64,000 nt of DNA from Phycisphaerae bacterium RAS1 (GCA_007859745.1 SMLU01000003.1:62001-126000), one strand, 5' to 3'; numbered from the stretch's first letter, positions 43,653-53,442 are shown. A program made the numbers and translations. Notes: generated from the sequence alone by a model not told the origin.

Positions 43653-43766
43653 GGGCTTGATAATAGCGTATCGAACCCGGAGGGTCCAAGAGCGAGCAGA
43701 CCGGCGCAGAATCCATCGAGGTCTCGCGTGCCCGCTCTCAATCCTCGGCGTTTGCCGCAGCGTCAC

Positions 43767-44375
43767 CTAATGCGGCCAGCGCCAGGCGAATATCGCTCCC
43801 GTGATCACGCCGTACGCGATGCCGTCAACGATGCTCGCGACGATCGCGCGCTTGTACGCGCCGAACCAGATGGCGCTCGGGATGAAGGAGAAGGAGTAGG
43901 CGAGGACGCCGGCCGTGCCGACGACCTGGAAGACCCTGGCGAATCCGGGCGCGCCCGGATCGGCTTGCGGTGGGAGGGGAAGAGTGACGGAGGCGAGGTA
44001 GGCGATGAGCGTGCTCGCGACGAGATAGACGATAAACGTGCCGGCCAGCTTGCCGCCCATGCTGAGCGGCGGCGGCCAGAGGCTGAGGTGGCCGACCGGG
44101 CCTGCCTCGAGCGCCTGGCTCACCTTCTCCGACTTCATGGCTGCGGGACTGCGGAAATCGGGGAAGAGATAATTGCCGGGCTTGATGCCGCTCTGGCGGA
44201 GGAACTGCATGAAGGCGTCCTCACGTGCGGCGGAGCTCACGTCCTCGTCGGCGGAGCCGAGGCCGATCCAGTCGTTCTTGTGATGCAGGAACGGCATTCC
44301 GAAGATGGTCGAGACGATCCAGACGGCCGCGGCGGAGAGGAGGATCGGGAGCCAGAGCGAAAGGAGAAGGTCCAT
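43767..44375 (-). CDS. Hypothetical four-helix membrane protein
   Basis: The 202-residue protein has helices at about 5-25 (LLLSLWLPILLSAAAVWIVSTIF), 110-130, 145-165 and 175-195. A soluble loop lies between helices 1 and 2 (SAAREDAFMQFLRQSGIKPGNYLFPDF). The layout resembles DUF1761-type small membrane proteins, but I cannot confirm the family. It lies 29 bp downstream of the glycosidase gene and is probably in the same transcript. Confidence 0.55.
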   Translation of the reverse strand: MDLLLSLWLPILLSAAAVWIVSTIFGMPFLHHKNDWIGLGSADEDVSSAAREDAFMQFLRQSGIKPGNYLFPDFRSPAAMKSEKVSQALEAGPVGHLSLWPPPLSMGGKLAGTFIVYLVASTLIAYLASVTLPLPPQADPGAPGFARVFQVVGTAGVLAYSFSFIPSAIWFGAYKRAIVASIVDGIAYGVITGAIFAWRWPH

Positions 44376-44404
44376 GGGGCCCTTTCTTTGATGTTCGGGA
44401 TTTC

Positions 44405-46087
44405 CTACCGTTTCAAGCGCACGCGAAGCGGCTGCCCCGCGATCAGTTCGAACCCGTATGGGCGACCGTGCAGCAGGATGCGGAGGCGAATGTCGCCGGT
44501 GCTCACGGCGCGGAGTTCGCGCTGACCGTCAGGGTCTGCCGGCTCGCAGACGAGAGATACAGCCACGTCGCCGAAACGGTACCGGTCACAGCCGACGCGC
44601 CGTTCGCTGCGGATGGTCCAGGTGAGCCTGCGGTTCGGCGCGTCGGGGCGCAGGCCGATCCCATACTCGAGCAGGAAGTTGATCGGCCCGAGGCCCGAGA
44701 AGCCAACCAGGTCGCGCAGCGCGCCGTCGCCGCGCGCGACCCGCGTGGGCGCGTAGTTCTCCCAGATTGCGCCCGTCTGAAGGTAGACCGCGGTGACGTT
44801 CTCCAGGTGGTTGAGCGCGATCTCGTACGCGAGGTCCGTGAAACCGTAGCGCTCCAGTCCGCGCACGATCATCATGTCCATGGGCGACCAGACCGAGCCG
44901 CGCCAGTACTCTCCGCCGGGCGCGAACTGGCTTTCATCAGCGGCCAGCGACGGCGCCCGATGGTGCGTGCCGAATGTCGCCGGATTCTCAAGTTCAGCGG
45001 CCAGCGCGCGGGCCTGCCAGGGAGACGCGGCGCCGGCCAGCAGCGTCCAGAAGGCCGCGATGGTCTTTATCCCCCCGCGTTCGCCGTCGACGGACAGGTC
45101 AAAGTAAAATCGCCGGGCGGGATCCCACATCAGCGCGTTGATGCGCTCCGCGAGCGCGTTGGCCTCGGCGCGGTATTTCGCGGCGTCGTCCGGTTTTCCA
45201 AGGACGTCTGCCATTTCAGCCAGGCCACGCGCGAACAGCACCATCTGGGCCGACGTGTCCACCGCCGTTCCGCCGCGATCGACATGCATGTTTCGGGGAG
45301 AATTGTCCATGCTGGCCCAATCGGTGATGTACAGGCCGTTGCCCTGACGCAGATAGGTCTGCAGCGCCGCGTAGTACCGCGCCAGCGGCGTCCAAACGCG
45401 GTGCAGCCGCGCGGCGTCGCCCGTCACGCGGAAGCTCTCCAACTCCGCCCAGGCCGCCAGCGGATGATTAAGCGCGTCCAACGTGCAGAGCGGCGGAGGC
45501 GTGGGCGCGGCGCGGCCGCGATACTCGACCGGCGTCGGCCCTTGGTCCCGCCGATCCCAACCGCCCCACCCGCAACGGCTGAAGAGCGGCTGAGCCTCGC
45601 GGTTCGTCCACGGCTCAAAGTCACGGCCGGTGTCGCGATTGATCTCGCGACAGATTTCGCCGGTCTCGTGCTGCTTGGCATAGAAGTTGTCGAGCGCCGC
45701 GACGCCGGGCGTCAACCCTGGCGCATAGTTGCAGAACATCGTCATCAGGCATGTGTCCCAGAAGAAGATGTTCTGGTTGAAGTCCAGGTCGACGTAGGGT
45801 GAGACGAATCCGCTTTCCGCCGTGGGCTGCCGAACATGCGCGCACACGACGCGCCACGCCTCCCAATAGCAATCCACATACGCCGGGTTTTCTTCGTAGA
45901 TCGGGGCTGGCAATTGGTCGCGCAGGCCCGCGAATGTCGGCATCCGCTCCGCGCCGTCGTTGACTCTCGCGCCCGGCTGGGGAGGGCGGGCGGTGCGGCA
46001 GGCGCTGCCGGCGCACGCGAGGGCCAGGCCAACCATCACGCTCAGCCGTAGCCAACGCGGCCGACGAATGCGACTCTCACGTTTCAC
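44405..46087 (-). CDS. Lipid-anchored or exported glycoside hydrolase, (alpha/alpha)6 type
   Basis: The 560-residue protein has a signal with a lipobox-like LACAGSAC. An (alpha/alpha)6-barrel hydrolase resembling GH63/GH37 enzymes (mannosidase/trehalase-like) follows. Its visible motifs are FFWDTCLMTMFCNYA, QPLFSRCGWGGWDRRDQGP, DWASMDNSPRNM (aromatic/Asp-rich substrate loop) and GEYWRGSVWSPMDMMIVRGL, where the family places a catalytic acid. The substrate is unknown. The GTG start at 46087 is chosen to give a compact signal; the frame is open upstream to 46132. Confidence 0.75.
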   Translation of the reverse strand: MKRESRIRRPRWLRLSVMVGLALACAGSACRTARPPQPGARVNDGAERMPTFAGLRDQLPAPIYEENPAYVDCYWEAWRVVCAHVRQPTAESGFVSPYVDLDFNQNIFFWDTCLMTMFCNYAPGLTPGVAALDNFYAKQHETGEICREINRDTGRDFEPWTNREAQPLFSRCGWGGWDRRDQGPTPVEYRGRAAPTPPPLCTLDALNHPLAAWAELESFRVTGDAARLHRVWTPLARYYAALQTYLRQGNGLYITDWASMDNSPRNMHVDRGGTAVDTSAQMVLFARGLAEMADVLGKPDDAAKYRAEANALAERINALMWDPARRFYFDLSVDGERGGIKTIAAFWTLLAGAASPWQARALAAELENPATFGTHHRAPSLAADESQFAPGGEYWRGSVWSPMDMMIVRGLERYGFTDLAYEIALNHLENVTAVYLQTGAIWENYAPTRVARGDGALRDLVGFSGLGPINFLLEYGIGLRPDAPNRRLTWTIRSERRVGCDRYRFGDVAVSLVCEPADPDGQRELRAVSTGDIRLRILLHGRPYGFELIAGQPLRVRLKR

Positions 46088-46315
46088 GGCTCGCGACGCT
46101 CCGTTTGTCGAGACCCGGCGGCGGTCCACCACCTCGCCTCAAGGCTCGTGGGCGGCGGCGGTCATCCTCCGATGGAGTCCGACACGCGTCAACGACCCGA
46201 AACGCTTCCGAATCCAGTTGAATCAGTGATCCCCAGGGATGCAAAGCCGCTTCGCTTAGATTGGTCCGTGCGTTCCGGCATTGAAACGCTGCCTCGGTAG
46301 AGCAGGCTTCACAAC

Positions 46316-46354
46316 CGAAAAGAGAAGGCCGTTCGACGTTTCCGCCGAACGGCC
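46316..46354 (-). terminator. Terminator downstream of tRNA-Pro
   Basis: On the minus strand, GGCCGTTCG (46354-46346) and CGAACGGCC (46335-46327) form a perfect 9-bp stem followed by TTCTCTTTT. It lies 15 bases past the tRNA-Pro 3' end. The rest of 46088-46369 shows no gene. Confidence 0.75.
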
Positions 46355-46369
46355 GCTCTTGAAGAAAAC

Positions 46370-46445
<76 letters not shown>

Positions 46446-46565
46446 GTAGCTTCGGTAAAATCATACGCCCCGGCACGAGCCGCCGCAATCCGGCGGCCGG
46501 TGGTTTTGCGGTGGCCGCTTCCGGTGACGCGGGCGCCGCGCCGGACTGCCGAGAAAATCGGTAAT

Positions 46566-46638
<73 letters not shown>

Positions 46639-46748
46639 GCGAACCGTCCGCCCTGACCAGAGCACGGGAGTCTAGTTTCGCAATCGCCGTCAGGCAAGCG
46701 ACGAAAAAGACTCGCGGATGGGTAGGGTTGCGCTGTTTGGGCTCGAGC

Positions 46749-46779
46749 GTCACCCCGCCGCTCGGCGGGCGGGTTCGGA
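46749..46779. repeat. REPIN-like half element (family 1), copy 11
   Basis: Only the right half remains (GTCACCCCGCCGCTCGGCGG...GTTCGGA), in the gap between tRNA-Lys and the GH10-like gene. Confidence 0.75.
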
Positions 46780-46920
46780 CCGACCCGACCGCGGAGCTGC
46801 CAGTGATCGCGCGGTCACGCCTCTGCCCGCCTTTTCCCGCCCATCGCGCCGTCATAAGATAGGTCCGCCGCTCGCGCACGCGGGCGTTGGCCTCAGACCA
46901 CTGCGGAGAGCGTTGGCGCC

Positions 46921-48411
46921 GTGCATCGATTTCAGTTCTTCCAGTCCGAAGGCCGCCAGCCGCTTACCGAGTTGGCCGGGGCGCACGTCGTCGGGGCGGA
47001 CGGCGTGCCGGTGCGGGCCGAGTTCAGCCTGGCCGACGGCGAGGTGCGCTGCGAGTCGCGCTCGCAGGAGCCGGCCGGTCTCTCGCTGCTCTGGCCGGTC
47101 AGCGGCTTCGGCACGCTGCAGCTTGAAACCACGCGGCTGCCCGCGCGGCCGGCGCCGTATCACCTGCACGTCGAGCTGACGCGCCACCGCCTGCTGCGGC
47201 TGAACCTGAAACGCGAGGAGTGGGGCCTGTTCGACTACCGCGGCATGGAGGAAATCGGCGAGCAGATCGACCATGCCCGGCAGCGTTTTATCGAAGCGCT
47301 CCAGAAGCTGAGCAGCCCGGAGCAGGCCGCGCGCATCGCCGACGAGGCGCTGCGCGAGGCCATGTGGGCTTCCGAGCGCATGGCGCGCTTTCACGCCTCG
47401 GTCTTCCTCGGCCGGCGGCAGCAGAGCGGCGGCTTCGCCCGCGGCTACTTCGGGGCGTCGCTGCCGGGCGGCCCGGTCAACGCGGCCCTGGTGAAGGCGG
47501 CCCGCAGCCTGATCGACTTCGTGCGCGTCCCGCTTACCTGGCGCGACATTCAGCCAAAGGAACAGGGCAGCCAGTACGACAGCGTCGATGCCTGCCTGAA
47601 GGCATGCTCATCGGTGAAGATGCCGGTGCGCAGCGGCCCGCTGCTGAATTTCGGCGTGCAGTTTCTCCCGGACTGGATCTACATCTGGGAGAACGACTTC
47701 GAGGAAGTGTTCGATTTCGCCCGCGATCACATCCGCCGCACCGTTGAGCGCTACGGCAACTCGATCACGCATTGGACCGTCGCCAGCGGTCTGCACGCGG
47801 ACAACGCGCTGTCGTTCAATTTCGAGCAGATCATGGAGCTGACGCGGATGGCGGCCACGGTCACGCGCCAGGCGGCGCCGCGCAGCCAGATTCTGGTCGA
47901 CCTGACGCAGCCGTGGGGCGAGTATTACGCCCGCAACCAGCGCAGCATTCCGCCGCTGCTGTATGCCGACATGCTGGTGCAGTCGGGCGTGCCGTTCGAT
48001 GCGTTCGGGCTGCAATTCGTCTTCGGGATCGACTACGACGGTTATCACTTTCGCGACCTGCTGCAGATCAGTGCCTTGATCGACCGCATCGCCAACCTCG
48101 GCAAGCCGCTGCACGTCACGGCCATCGCCGCCCCGTCGGCCGCGCCCGAGGGGAAGCCCGTTCCGATCGGGACCGGCGGGCAGTGGCACGAGTCGTGGAC
48201 CGAGAAGTCGCAGGCCGACTGGCTGGTGGCACTGTGCGAAATCGCGCTGTCGAAGCCGTACGTCGAGACCATCTGCCTGCAGACGATCGCCGACGGACGC
48301 GACAGCGGAGTGCCGTTCAGCGGCGTGCTGCGTGAGGACTTGTCGCCCAAGCAGGCGTACAACCGCCTGCTGGAGATGCGAAAACAGTTGCAGGCCGAGC
48401 CGCCCAAGTAG
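46921..48411 (+). CDS. GH10-like barrel protein lacking catalytic glutamates
   Basis: The 496-residue protein has an N-terminal beta domain (about 1-170) and a C-terminal TIM-barrel part resembling family 10 xylanases: VRVPLTWRDIQPKEQ, FGVQFLPDWI, RYGNSITHWTVASGL. At the GH10 acid/base site (usually W-D-V-V-N-E) it reads W-T-V-A-S-G. At the nucleophile strand (usually I-T-E-L-D) it reads HVTAIAAPS. Both catalytic Glu therefore appear absent, making it a probable carbohydrate-binding or otherwise repurposed pseudo-enzyme. There is no signal peptide, so it is probably cytoplasmic. The start is GTG 46921. Confidence 0.65.
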   Translation: MHRFQFFQSEGRQPLTELAGAHVVGADGVPVRAEFSLADGEVRCESRSQEPAGLSLLWPVSGFGTLQLETTRLPARPAPYHLHVELTRHRLLRLNLKREEWGLFDYRGMEEIGEQIDHARQRFIEALQKLSSPEQAARIADEALREAMWASERMARFHASVFLGRRQQSGGFARGYFGASLPGGPVNAALVKAARSLIDFVRVPLTWRDIQPKEQGSQYDSVDACLKACSSVKMPVRSGPLLNFGVQFLPDWIYIWENDFEEVFDFARDHIRRTVERYGNSITHWTVASGLHADNALSFNFEQIMELTRMAATVTRQAAPRSQILVDLTQPWGEYYARNQRSIPPLLYADMLVQSGVPFDAFGLQFVFGIDYDGYHFRDLLQISALIDRIANLGKPLHVTAIAAPSAAPEGKPVPIGTGGQWHESWTEKSQADWLVALCEIALSKPYVETICLQTIADGRDSGVPFSGVLREDLSPKQAYNRLLEMRKQLQAEPPK

Positions 48412-48432
48412 CGCGTCGCCTCCGACCGCGCA

Positions 48433-48858
48433 TCACTTTCTCGCCGCTCCACGGCTTCCGCCCCCGCCGCCCCTCCGACGGCTGTCGCCCGCGCGCTTTG
48501 ATTCCGGCGCAGTTTTCGCCGCGCCCGCGTTTGAATCGGGCCCGGTTGCCGGCGCACCCGCGGAGGAGGTGTCGGCCTTGGTCGCAGGTGCGTCCGGCTT
48601 GGCGCCTGGCTGCTTGGCGTCGCTGGATGCGGCCGCCGCGGGCTTCTCGGCCTCGGCGGCTTTCTTGTAGGAATCGCTGCGATAGTCGGTCTGGTAGAAG
48701 CCGCTGCCCTTGAAAATCACGCCGGCGCCGGCGCCCAGCAGCCGCCGCAGAGCCTTCTTCTTGCACGCCGGGCACTTCGTCAGCGGCGCCGCGGTGATCG
48801 GCTGGAATTCCTCGAAGCGATGCTGGCAGCGATCGCACTCGTACTCATACGTGGGCAT
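48433..48858 (-). CDS. FmdB family zinc-ribbon protein with long tail
   Basis: The 141-residue protein starts MPTYEYECDRCQHRFEEFQ and closes the ribbon with KCPACKKKALRRLL, the FmdB/CxxC_CXXC_SSSS pattern, then GAGVIFKGSGFYQTDYR. The last 75 residues are an Ala/Lys/Gly-rich disordered tail. FmdB proteins are putative regulatory zinc-ribbon proteins of unclear role. It is downstream of grpE in the chaperone cluster; the gap holds a family 7 repeat. Confidence 0.88.
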   Translation of the reverse strand: MPTYEYECDRCQHRFEEFQPITAAPLTKCPACKKKALRRLLGAGAGVIFKGSGFYQTDYRSDSYKKAAEAEKPAAAASSDAKQPGAKPDAPATKADTSSAGAPATGPDSNAGAAKTAPESKRAGDSRRRGGGGGSRGAARK

Positions 48859-48883
48859 CGGCACGGACTCCGGGCGGAGAATG

Positions 48884-48957
48884 TCAAATGTCGAAAAGCG
48901 AATGGCGAAACGTCGCCGTCCCATTCAGCATTCTGAATTCGACATTCGACATTCTCA
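48884..48957. repeat. Family 7 inverted pair (AATGTCGAA units)
   Basis: Left side GAATGTCAAATGTCGAA and right side TTCGACATTCGACATTC form a long inverted pair with a GAATTC-containing inner part. A related pair lies at 53443-53515. Confidence 0.75.
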
Positions 48958-48958
48958 G

Positions 48959-49531
48959 TCAATCCCCTTTTCCTTTCGACACAACGACGCGCGCCGTCCG
49001 CAGCACGCGGTCACGCATGCGATAGCCGCGGTGGACTTCGCGCAGGACGCTCCCGGCGGGCACGTCGGGGCTGGGTTCCTGCATGAGCGCCTCGTGCTCG
49101 TCCGCGTTGAACGCCTTGCCGACCGCATCGATCGGCACGATCTCGCGGCTGCGGAGCACCTTGTCAAAGTGCTCGAAGACGATGCGCACGCCGTCGGCGA
49201 TGGCGGCGGCGTCGTTTCCGGCCTTGATCGCCTCGCGGGTCCGCTCGAGGTCGTCCATCACCACGAGCAGCTCGCGGGCGAACTCGGCCTCCGCAAAGCG
49301 CAGCGACTCCTCGCGCTCGCGCGCCGCGCGCCGCTGCATGTTCTGCATCTCCGCCACGAGCCGCAGGTTTTTGTCGGTCAGCTCCGCCACTTGCTTTCGC
49401 AGCGCCTCGGCTTCGTCCGGCGCTGAAGCGCCGGCCGCCGAGGCCCCTGTTGCTGCGGCGTCCGCAGCCGTGGCAGCATCCGCCGCGGGTTGAGTTTCCT
49501 GGTTCTTCTTCTTCGGATCAGTCGTCGTCAT
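48959..49531 (-). CDS. grpE: Nucleotide exchange factor GrpE
   Basis: The 190-residue protein has the acidic/Ala-rich disordered start, a long helix (LRKQVAELTDKNLRLVAEMQNMQRRAAREREES) and the beta domain with the GrpE signature region (FNADEHEALMQ, VLREVHRGYRMRDRVLRTARVVVSKG). GrpE releases ADP from DnaK. It is downstream of dnaJ; dnaK is not in the window. Confidence 0.95.
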   Translation of the reverse strand: MTTTDPKKKNQETQPAADAATAADAAATGASAAGASAPDEAEALRKQVAELTDKNLRLVAEMQNMQRRAAREREESLRFAEAEFARELLVVMDDLERTREAIKAGNDAAAIADGVRIVFEHFDKVLRSREIVPIDAVGKAFNADEHEALMQEPSPDVPAGSVLREVHRGYRMRDRVLRTARVVVSKGKGD

Positions 49532-49567
49532 GCGTATGCACCCAGCTTCTGCTTGAGAATCAAGACC

Positions 49568-49715
49568 GCGACCTTTTTTCAGGGCCGCGACGTTTGTCAG
49601 AGCCGCGACGTTTGTCAGAGCCGCGACGTTTGTCAGAGCCGCGACCGTAAGGGAGCGGTCTGGTGCTCAATTGACGCTCTCGTCGGCCGCACCGCTCCCT
49701 CACGGTCGCGGCTCT
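49568..49715. repeat. Family 6 repeat array (GAGCCGCGACCG) with tandem units
   Basis: Three to four direct 18-bp units GCCGCGACGTTTGTCAGA are followed by AGAGCCGCGACCGTAAGG...AGCGGT and an inverted ACCGCTCCCTCACGGTCGCGGCTCT. Related single ends occur at about 795-820 and 43289-43310. The rest of 49532-49760 shows no gene. Confidence 0.8.
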
Positions 49716-49738
49716 GTTGGGCGCGGCTCGGAAGGCAA

Positions 49739-49763
49739 CGTCGGACGCGGAGGACCGACGCTA
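49739..49763. repeat. Family 4 palindrome supplying a stop codon
   Basis: CGTCGGAC-gcggag-GACCGACG followed by CTAC. On the minus strand its TAG (49763-49761) terminates dnaJ. Confidence 0.85.
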
Positions 49764-50924
49764 CACGCCCGGCTTCGCGTCACCGGTCAAGTACTCCTTC
49801 AGCTTCTCAAAAAATCCCTTCGTCTCCGGCAAAATCGTCTTGTCCTCGGTCGCGGCAAACTGCCGCAGAATCTCCTGCTGCTTCTTGCTGAGCTTCTTGG
49901 GCGTCTCGATCACCACCTGCACAATCTCATCGCCGGGCCGGCCGGAATTCAGATTCGGAACGCCCTTGCCGTGCAGGCGGAAGATCGCGCCGTACTGCGT
50001 GCCCGCGGGAATCCGCAGCGGCGCCGTGCCCGTCAGCGTCGGAACCTCAACCTGTGCCCCCAGGGCCGCCTCGGTGAACGTGATCGGCAGGCGCACGACC
50101 AGGTGATCTCCGTCGCGCTGGAAAAACTCGTGCTCACGCACGCGGATCACGCAGCGCAGATCGCCGCGCACCTGGCCGGTCTGCCCCGGCTCGCCCTCGC
50201 CGCGGACGCGGATGCTCTGTCCATCCTGGATGCCCGCGGGAATTTTGACGTTGATGACGCGCTGCCGCGGGGCGTGGCCGCTGCCGCCGCAGTCACGACA
50301 GGCGCTCTCGATCATCGACCCGCGCCCGTGGCAGCCCGGGCAGTCGGCGATCGTCCGCGTGACGAAGATGCCCATCGACGTCTGCCGCTCAACCTGCCCG
50401 TATCCGCCGCACGTGCGGCAGGTGCGCCGCTGCGTGCCCGGCTCGGCCCCCTGTCCGCCGCAGCGTTCGCAAAAGTCGTTGCGCTCGAATTGCAGCGTTT
50501 TCTCGACCCCGGTCGCGACCTCGCGCAGGTCGATTTCGATCACCTTCTGGATGTCGACGCCGTAATCCGCCCGTCCTCGGCCGCGGCCGCGCCCCCCGCC
50601 GCCGCCGAACACGTCTCCGAAGATGTCGCCGAAGATGCTGAAAATGTCCTCCACCCCCATGTGCGAGAAATCGTGAACCCCGGCGCCCTGCAATCCCTGG
50701 TGGCCGTAGCGGTCGTAGCGCTGCCGCTTCTCCGGGTCGGAAAGAACCTCGTACGCCTCCGACGCTTCCTTGAACCTGGTTTCCGCCCCGGCTTCCTTGT
50801 TTCGGTCAGGATGGTACTTCATCGCCGCCTGGCGAAAGGCGCGCTTGATCTCCTCCGGCGCGGCCGTGCGGGCGACGCCCAGGACTTCGTAGTAGTCTCG
50901 CTTTTGGGCCACGCGGGTGCTCAT
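49761..50924 (-). CDS. dnaJ: Chaperone DnaJ
   Basis: The 387-residue protein has a J domain with HPD (MKYHPDRNK), a Gly/Phe-rich region ([13 protein letters not shown]), four CxxCxGxG zinc repeats ([32 protein letters not shown]) and the C-terminal substrate domain. It delivers substrates to DnaK and stimulates its ATPase. The start ATG is at 50924. The stop codon is inside a family 4 repeat. Confidence 0.95.
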   Translation of the reverse strand: MSTRVAQKRDYYEVLGVARTAAPEEIKRAFRQAAMKYHPDRNKEAGAETRFKEASEAYEVLSDPEKRQRYDRYGHQGLQGAGVHDFSHMGVEDIFSIFGDIFGDVFGGGGGRGRGRGRADYGVDIQKVIEIDLREVATGVEKTLQFERNDFCERCGGQGAEPGTQRRTCRTCGGYGQVERQTSMGIFVTRTIADCPGCHGRGSMIESACRDCGGSGHAPRQRVINVKIPAGIQDGQSIRVRGEGEPGQTGQVRGDLRCVIRVREHEFFQRDGDHLVVRLPITFTEAALGAQVEVPTLTGTAPLRIPAGTQYGAIFRLHGKGVPNLNSGRPGDEIVQVVIETPKKLSKKQQEILRQFAATEDKTILPETKGFFEKLKEYLTGDAKPGV

Positions 50925-50962
50925 TGGGAATCGCGAGGTCGCTGCAGCGTCGCGAGCGCCCT

Positions 50963-51061
50963 TCCGAACCCGCCGCGCCAAGCGGCGGGGTGACGTTCAA
51001 CGGACCGGCCCGCACGCCCACGGCGGCCACTCAGCCCGGCCGCTCGGCGCGGCGGGTTCGG
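50963..51061. repeat. REPIN-like paired palindrome (family 1), copy 12
   Basis: Standard left half 50963-50995 and a partly diverged right half 51029-51061 (GGCCGCTCGGCGCGGCGG). It lies upstream of dnaJ, between it and groEL1. Confidence 0.85.
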
Positions 51062-51085
51062 ACAGGCTGCGGACGACTACTTCGC

Positions 51086-51110
51086 CGTTGGACGCAGAGG
51101 TCCTACGCTA
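51086..51110. repeat. Family 4 palindrome, free copy
   Basis: CGTTGGAC-gcagag-GTCCTACG followed by CTAC. The stem changes (GT with AC) are compensated relative to CGTCGGAC...GTCCGACG. It is not at a gene end. Confidence 0.75.
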
Positions 51111-51165
51111 CACACACAACGTCGCGGGGCGCGTGCGCCTGAAGCGCCAGCGCCCCGCGCGGTTC

Positions 51166-51249
51166 GGGGAGCATCGGCGTCCCGCCGGTGCGTCGGCGAG
51201 AGCGAGGCGCCCCTGAAAATCACGCACCGGCGGGACGCCGATGCTCCCC
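51166..51249. repeat. Family 3 inverted pair, second copy
   Basis: GGGGAGCATCGGCGTCCCGC...(51166-51190) and its inverted copy (51225-51249), immediately downstream of groEL1. Same layout as 35629-35710. Confidence 0.88.
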
Positions 51250-51269
51250 TCAACCTCCGACGCTCTCCG

Positions 51270-52886
51270 CTAGCGCGTCGCGCCTTCGATGTCCTTGTGC
51301 TTCTCTTCCTTGTACTCGGTGCACAGGACATCGGTCGTCAGCAGCAGGCCGGCGACGCTGGCCGCATTCTGCAACGCCACGCGCGCCACCTTGGCCGGGT
51401 CGAGAATGCCGGCCTCGAACATATCGACATATTCGCCGCGGGCCGCGTCGAAACCGACGCCCTTGCCGCGGGTCAGAATCTCATCAACCACCACGCCGCC
51501 GTCATGGCCGGCGTTCTCGGCGATCTGCCGCGCGGGGAACTCGAGCGCTTTGGCGATGATCTGGTAGCCGATGCGCTCATCGCCTTCGACGTTCTTGCCG
51601 GCGTTTTTCACGTCCTTGATCGCGTGCAGAAACACCACGCCGCCGCCGGCGACAATGCCCTCTTCGGCCGCCGCCTTGGTGGCGTGGAAGGCGTCGTCGA
51701 CCAGGTCCTTGCGCTCCTTGACCTCGATCTCGCTCGCGCCGCCGACGCGCACGACCGCGACGCCGCCGGTGAGCTTGGCCAGGCGCTCCTGGAGTTTCTC
51801 GCGGTCGTAGTCGCTGGTGGTCTTTTCGATCTGCGCGCGAATCTGGGCGATGCGGGCCTCAATGTCCTTCTTCTTGCCGGCGCCCTCGATGACGGTCGTG
51901 TCGTCCTTGGTGATGACCACGCGCTTGGCCGTGCCCATCATCGACAGCTCGATGTTCTCGAACTTGATGCCGCGATCCTCGCTGATGAACTCGCCGCCGG
52001 TCAGGACGGCAAGATCCTCGAGCATTGCCTTGCGGCGGTCGCCGAAACCGGGCGCCTTCACCGCGCAGATGTTCAGCACGCCGCGAAGCTTGTTCACCAC
52101 GAGAGCCGCGAGCGCCTCGCCCTCGACATCCTCGGCGATCAGCACGACCGGCTTGGCCGCGGTGACGATCTTCTCAAGCAGCGGGATCATGTCGCGGACG
52201 GAGCTGATCTTCTTCTCGAAGATGAGAATGATCGGATTCTCGAAGACGGCTTCGAGCGTGCTCGGGTTGGTGATGAAGTAGGGCGAAATGAAGCCCTTGT
52301 CGAACTGCATGCCCTCGACGTGCTCCCACGTCGTGTCGATGCCCTTGCCCTCTTCAATCTCGACCACGCCGTCCTTGCCGACCTTCTGGAAGGCCTCGGC
52401 CAGCATCTTGCCGACTTCCTTGTCGCCGTTGGCGCTGATCGTGCCGACCTTGGCGATGTCATCCTTGCCGCGGACGGCGACGGCCTGTTTTCTAATGTTC
52501 TCAACCGCGACCTCAACGGCCTTGTCGATGCCGCGCTTGAGCGACATCGGCGCGGCGCCGGCGGTGACGTTCTTCAACCCCTCGGCGTAGATCGCCTCGG
52601 CCAGAACGGTCGCCGTGGTCGTGCCGTCGCCGGCCACGTCGGACGTCTTGCTGGCGACTTCGTTCACCAGCTTGGCGCCCATGTTCTGAAACGGCTCGGG
52701 CAGCTCGATTTCCTTGCTGACCGTGACGCCGTCCTTGGTGATGCGCGGGGCGCCCCACGACTTTTGCAGAAGCACGTTGCGGCCGACGGGGCCGAGCGTG
52801 CTCTTGACGGCCTTGGCCAGCGTGCGGATGCCGGTCAGGATCTCCTGGCGGGCGCGATCGCTGTACATGAGTTGCTTTGCGGGCAT
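51270..52886 (-). CDS. groEL: Chaperonin GroEL, paralogue 1 (no GGM tail)
   Basis: The 538-residue protein is a full-length Hsp60: [26 protein letters not shown] (ATP site), [15 protein letters not shown] with the catalytic Asp, and the apical and equatorial parts in order. The C-terminus is charged ([15 protein letters not shown]) instead of the usual GGM-rich tail. It is downstream of groES by 114 bp and is probably its direct operon partner. A second groEL lies at 54644-56341. Confidence 0.95.
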   Translation of the reverse strand: MPAKQLMYSDRARQEILTGIRTLAKAVKSTLGPVGRNVLLQKSWGAPRITKDGVTVSKEIELPEPFQNMGAKLVNEVASKTSDVAGDGTTTATVLAEAIYAEGLKNVTAGAAPMSLKRGIDKAVEVAVENIRKQAVAVRGKDDIAKVGTISANGDKEVGKMLAEAFQKVGKDGVVEIEEGKGIDTTWEHVEGMQFDKGFISPYFITNPSTLEAVFENPIILIFEKKISSVRDMIPLLEKIVTAAKPVVLIAEDVEGEALAALVVNKLRGVLNICAVKAPGFGDRRKAMLEDLAVLTGGEFISEDRGIKFENIELSMMGTAKRVVITKDDTTVIEGAGKKKDIEARIAQIRAQIEKTTSDYDREKLQERLAKLTGGVAVVRVGGASEIEVKERKDLVDDAFHATKAAAEEGIVAGGGVVFLHAIKDVKNAGKNVEGDERIGYQIIAKALEFPARQIAENAGHDGGVVVDEILTRGKGVGFDAARGEYVDMFEAGILDPAKVARVALQNAASVAGLLLTTDVLCTEYKEEKHKDIEGATR

Positions 52887-52898
52887 TGGGCACCTTTC

Positions 52899-53000
52899 GG
52901 AGTTAAGAGTAGCGAGTAGCGAGTAGCGAGTTACAGACGGGTCGCCGGCGGTGTTCCGGCACGTGTCTTCAACTCGCTACTCTTAACTCGCTACTCGCTA
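52899..53000. repeat. Family 8 inverted pair (AACTCGCTACTCGCTACT)
   Basis: Left side GAGTTAAGAGTAGCGAGTAG and right side CTACTCTTAACTCGCTACTC form a ~100-bp inverted pair between groES and groEL1. A half copy lies at 54612-54636, downstream of groEL2. Confidence 0.82.
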
Positions 53001-53339
53001 CTAATCCTGAATCGCCAGCACGTCGCTTTCGCGGATGATGACATACGTCTCGCCATCAATCTCGATCTCGGTGCCGCTGTACTTGCCATAGAACACCGTG
53101 TCGCCGACCTTCAGCGACATCTCGCCGCGCTGGCCGCTCTTTTCGATCAGCTTGCCCGGGCCGGCCGCGATGACCTTGCCGAGCTGCGGCTTCTCGCGGG
53201 CGCTGTCGGGCAGGACGATCCCGCCGCGGGTTCGCTCTTCGGCCTCGGCCGGCTGAATGACGACGCGGTCGTCCAGCGGGCGGACCTTGATGCTCATGCT
53301 CTTCTTCGTCGACTCTCTGCTCATCGTCGCAGTCGCCAT
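53001..53339 (-). CDS. groES: Co-chaperonin GroES
   Basis: The 112-residue protein contains the GroES core SIKVRPLDDRVVIQPAEAEERTRGGIVLPDSAREKPQLGKVIAAGPG, with the mobile loop (RTRGGIVLP) that binds GroEL, and ends VYVIIRESDVLAI-like. The ATG at 53339 follows AGGAGCG; a second ATG at 53297 gives the usual ~98-residue length and could be used instead. Confidence 0.95.
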   Translation of the reverse strand: MATATMSRESTKKSMSIKVRPLDDRVVIQPAEAEERTRGGIVLPDSAREKPQLGKVIAAGPGKLIEKSGQRGEMSLKVGDTVFYGKYSGTEIEIDGETYVIIRESDVLAIQD

Positions 53340-53352
53340 TGCAATCGCTCCT

Positions 53353-53432
53353 GTAGGGTGGGCCGTGCCCACCGTTCTTACGGTGTTACGTCCTTCGGTG
53401 TTACGTCCTTCGTAGGGTGGGCATTGCCCACC
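53353..53432. repeat. GTAGGGTGGGC palindrome pair
   Basis: GTAGGGTGGGCCGTGCCCACC (53353-53373) and GTAGGGTGGGCATTGCCCACC (53412-53432) are direct copies of a GGTGGGC...GCCCACC palindrome, separated by a short duplicated GGTGTTACGTCCTTCG. They are just upstream of groES. Confidence 0.8.
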
Positions 53433-53442
53433 AATCACCTCA

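Noticed and set aside
49568-49650. Possible CRISPR-like array from the tandem GCCGCGACGTTTGTCAGA units
   Set aside because: The units are directly adjacent, 18 bp long and without unique spacers, and no cas gene is present. It is a simple tandem duplication within a repeat element.
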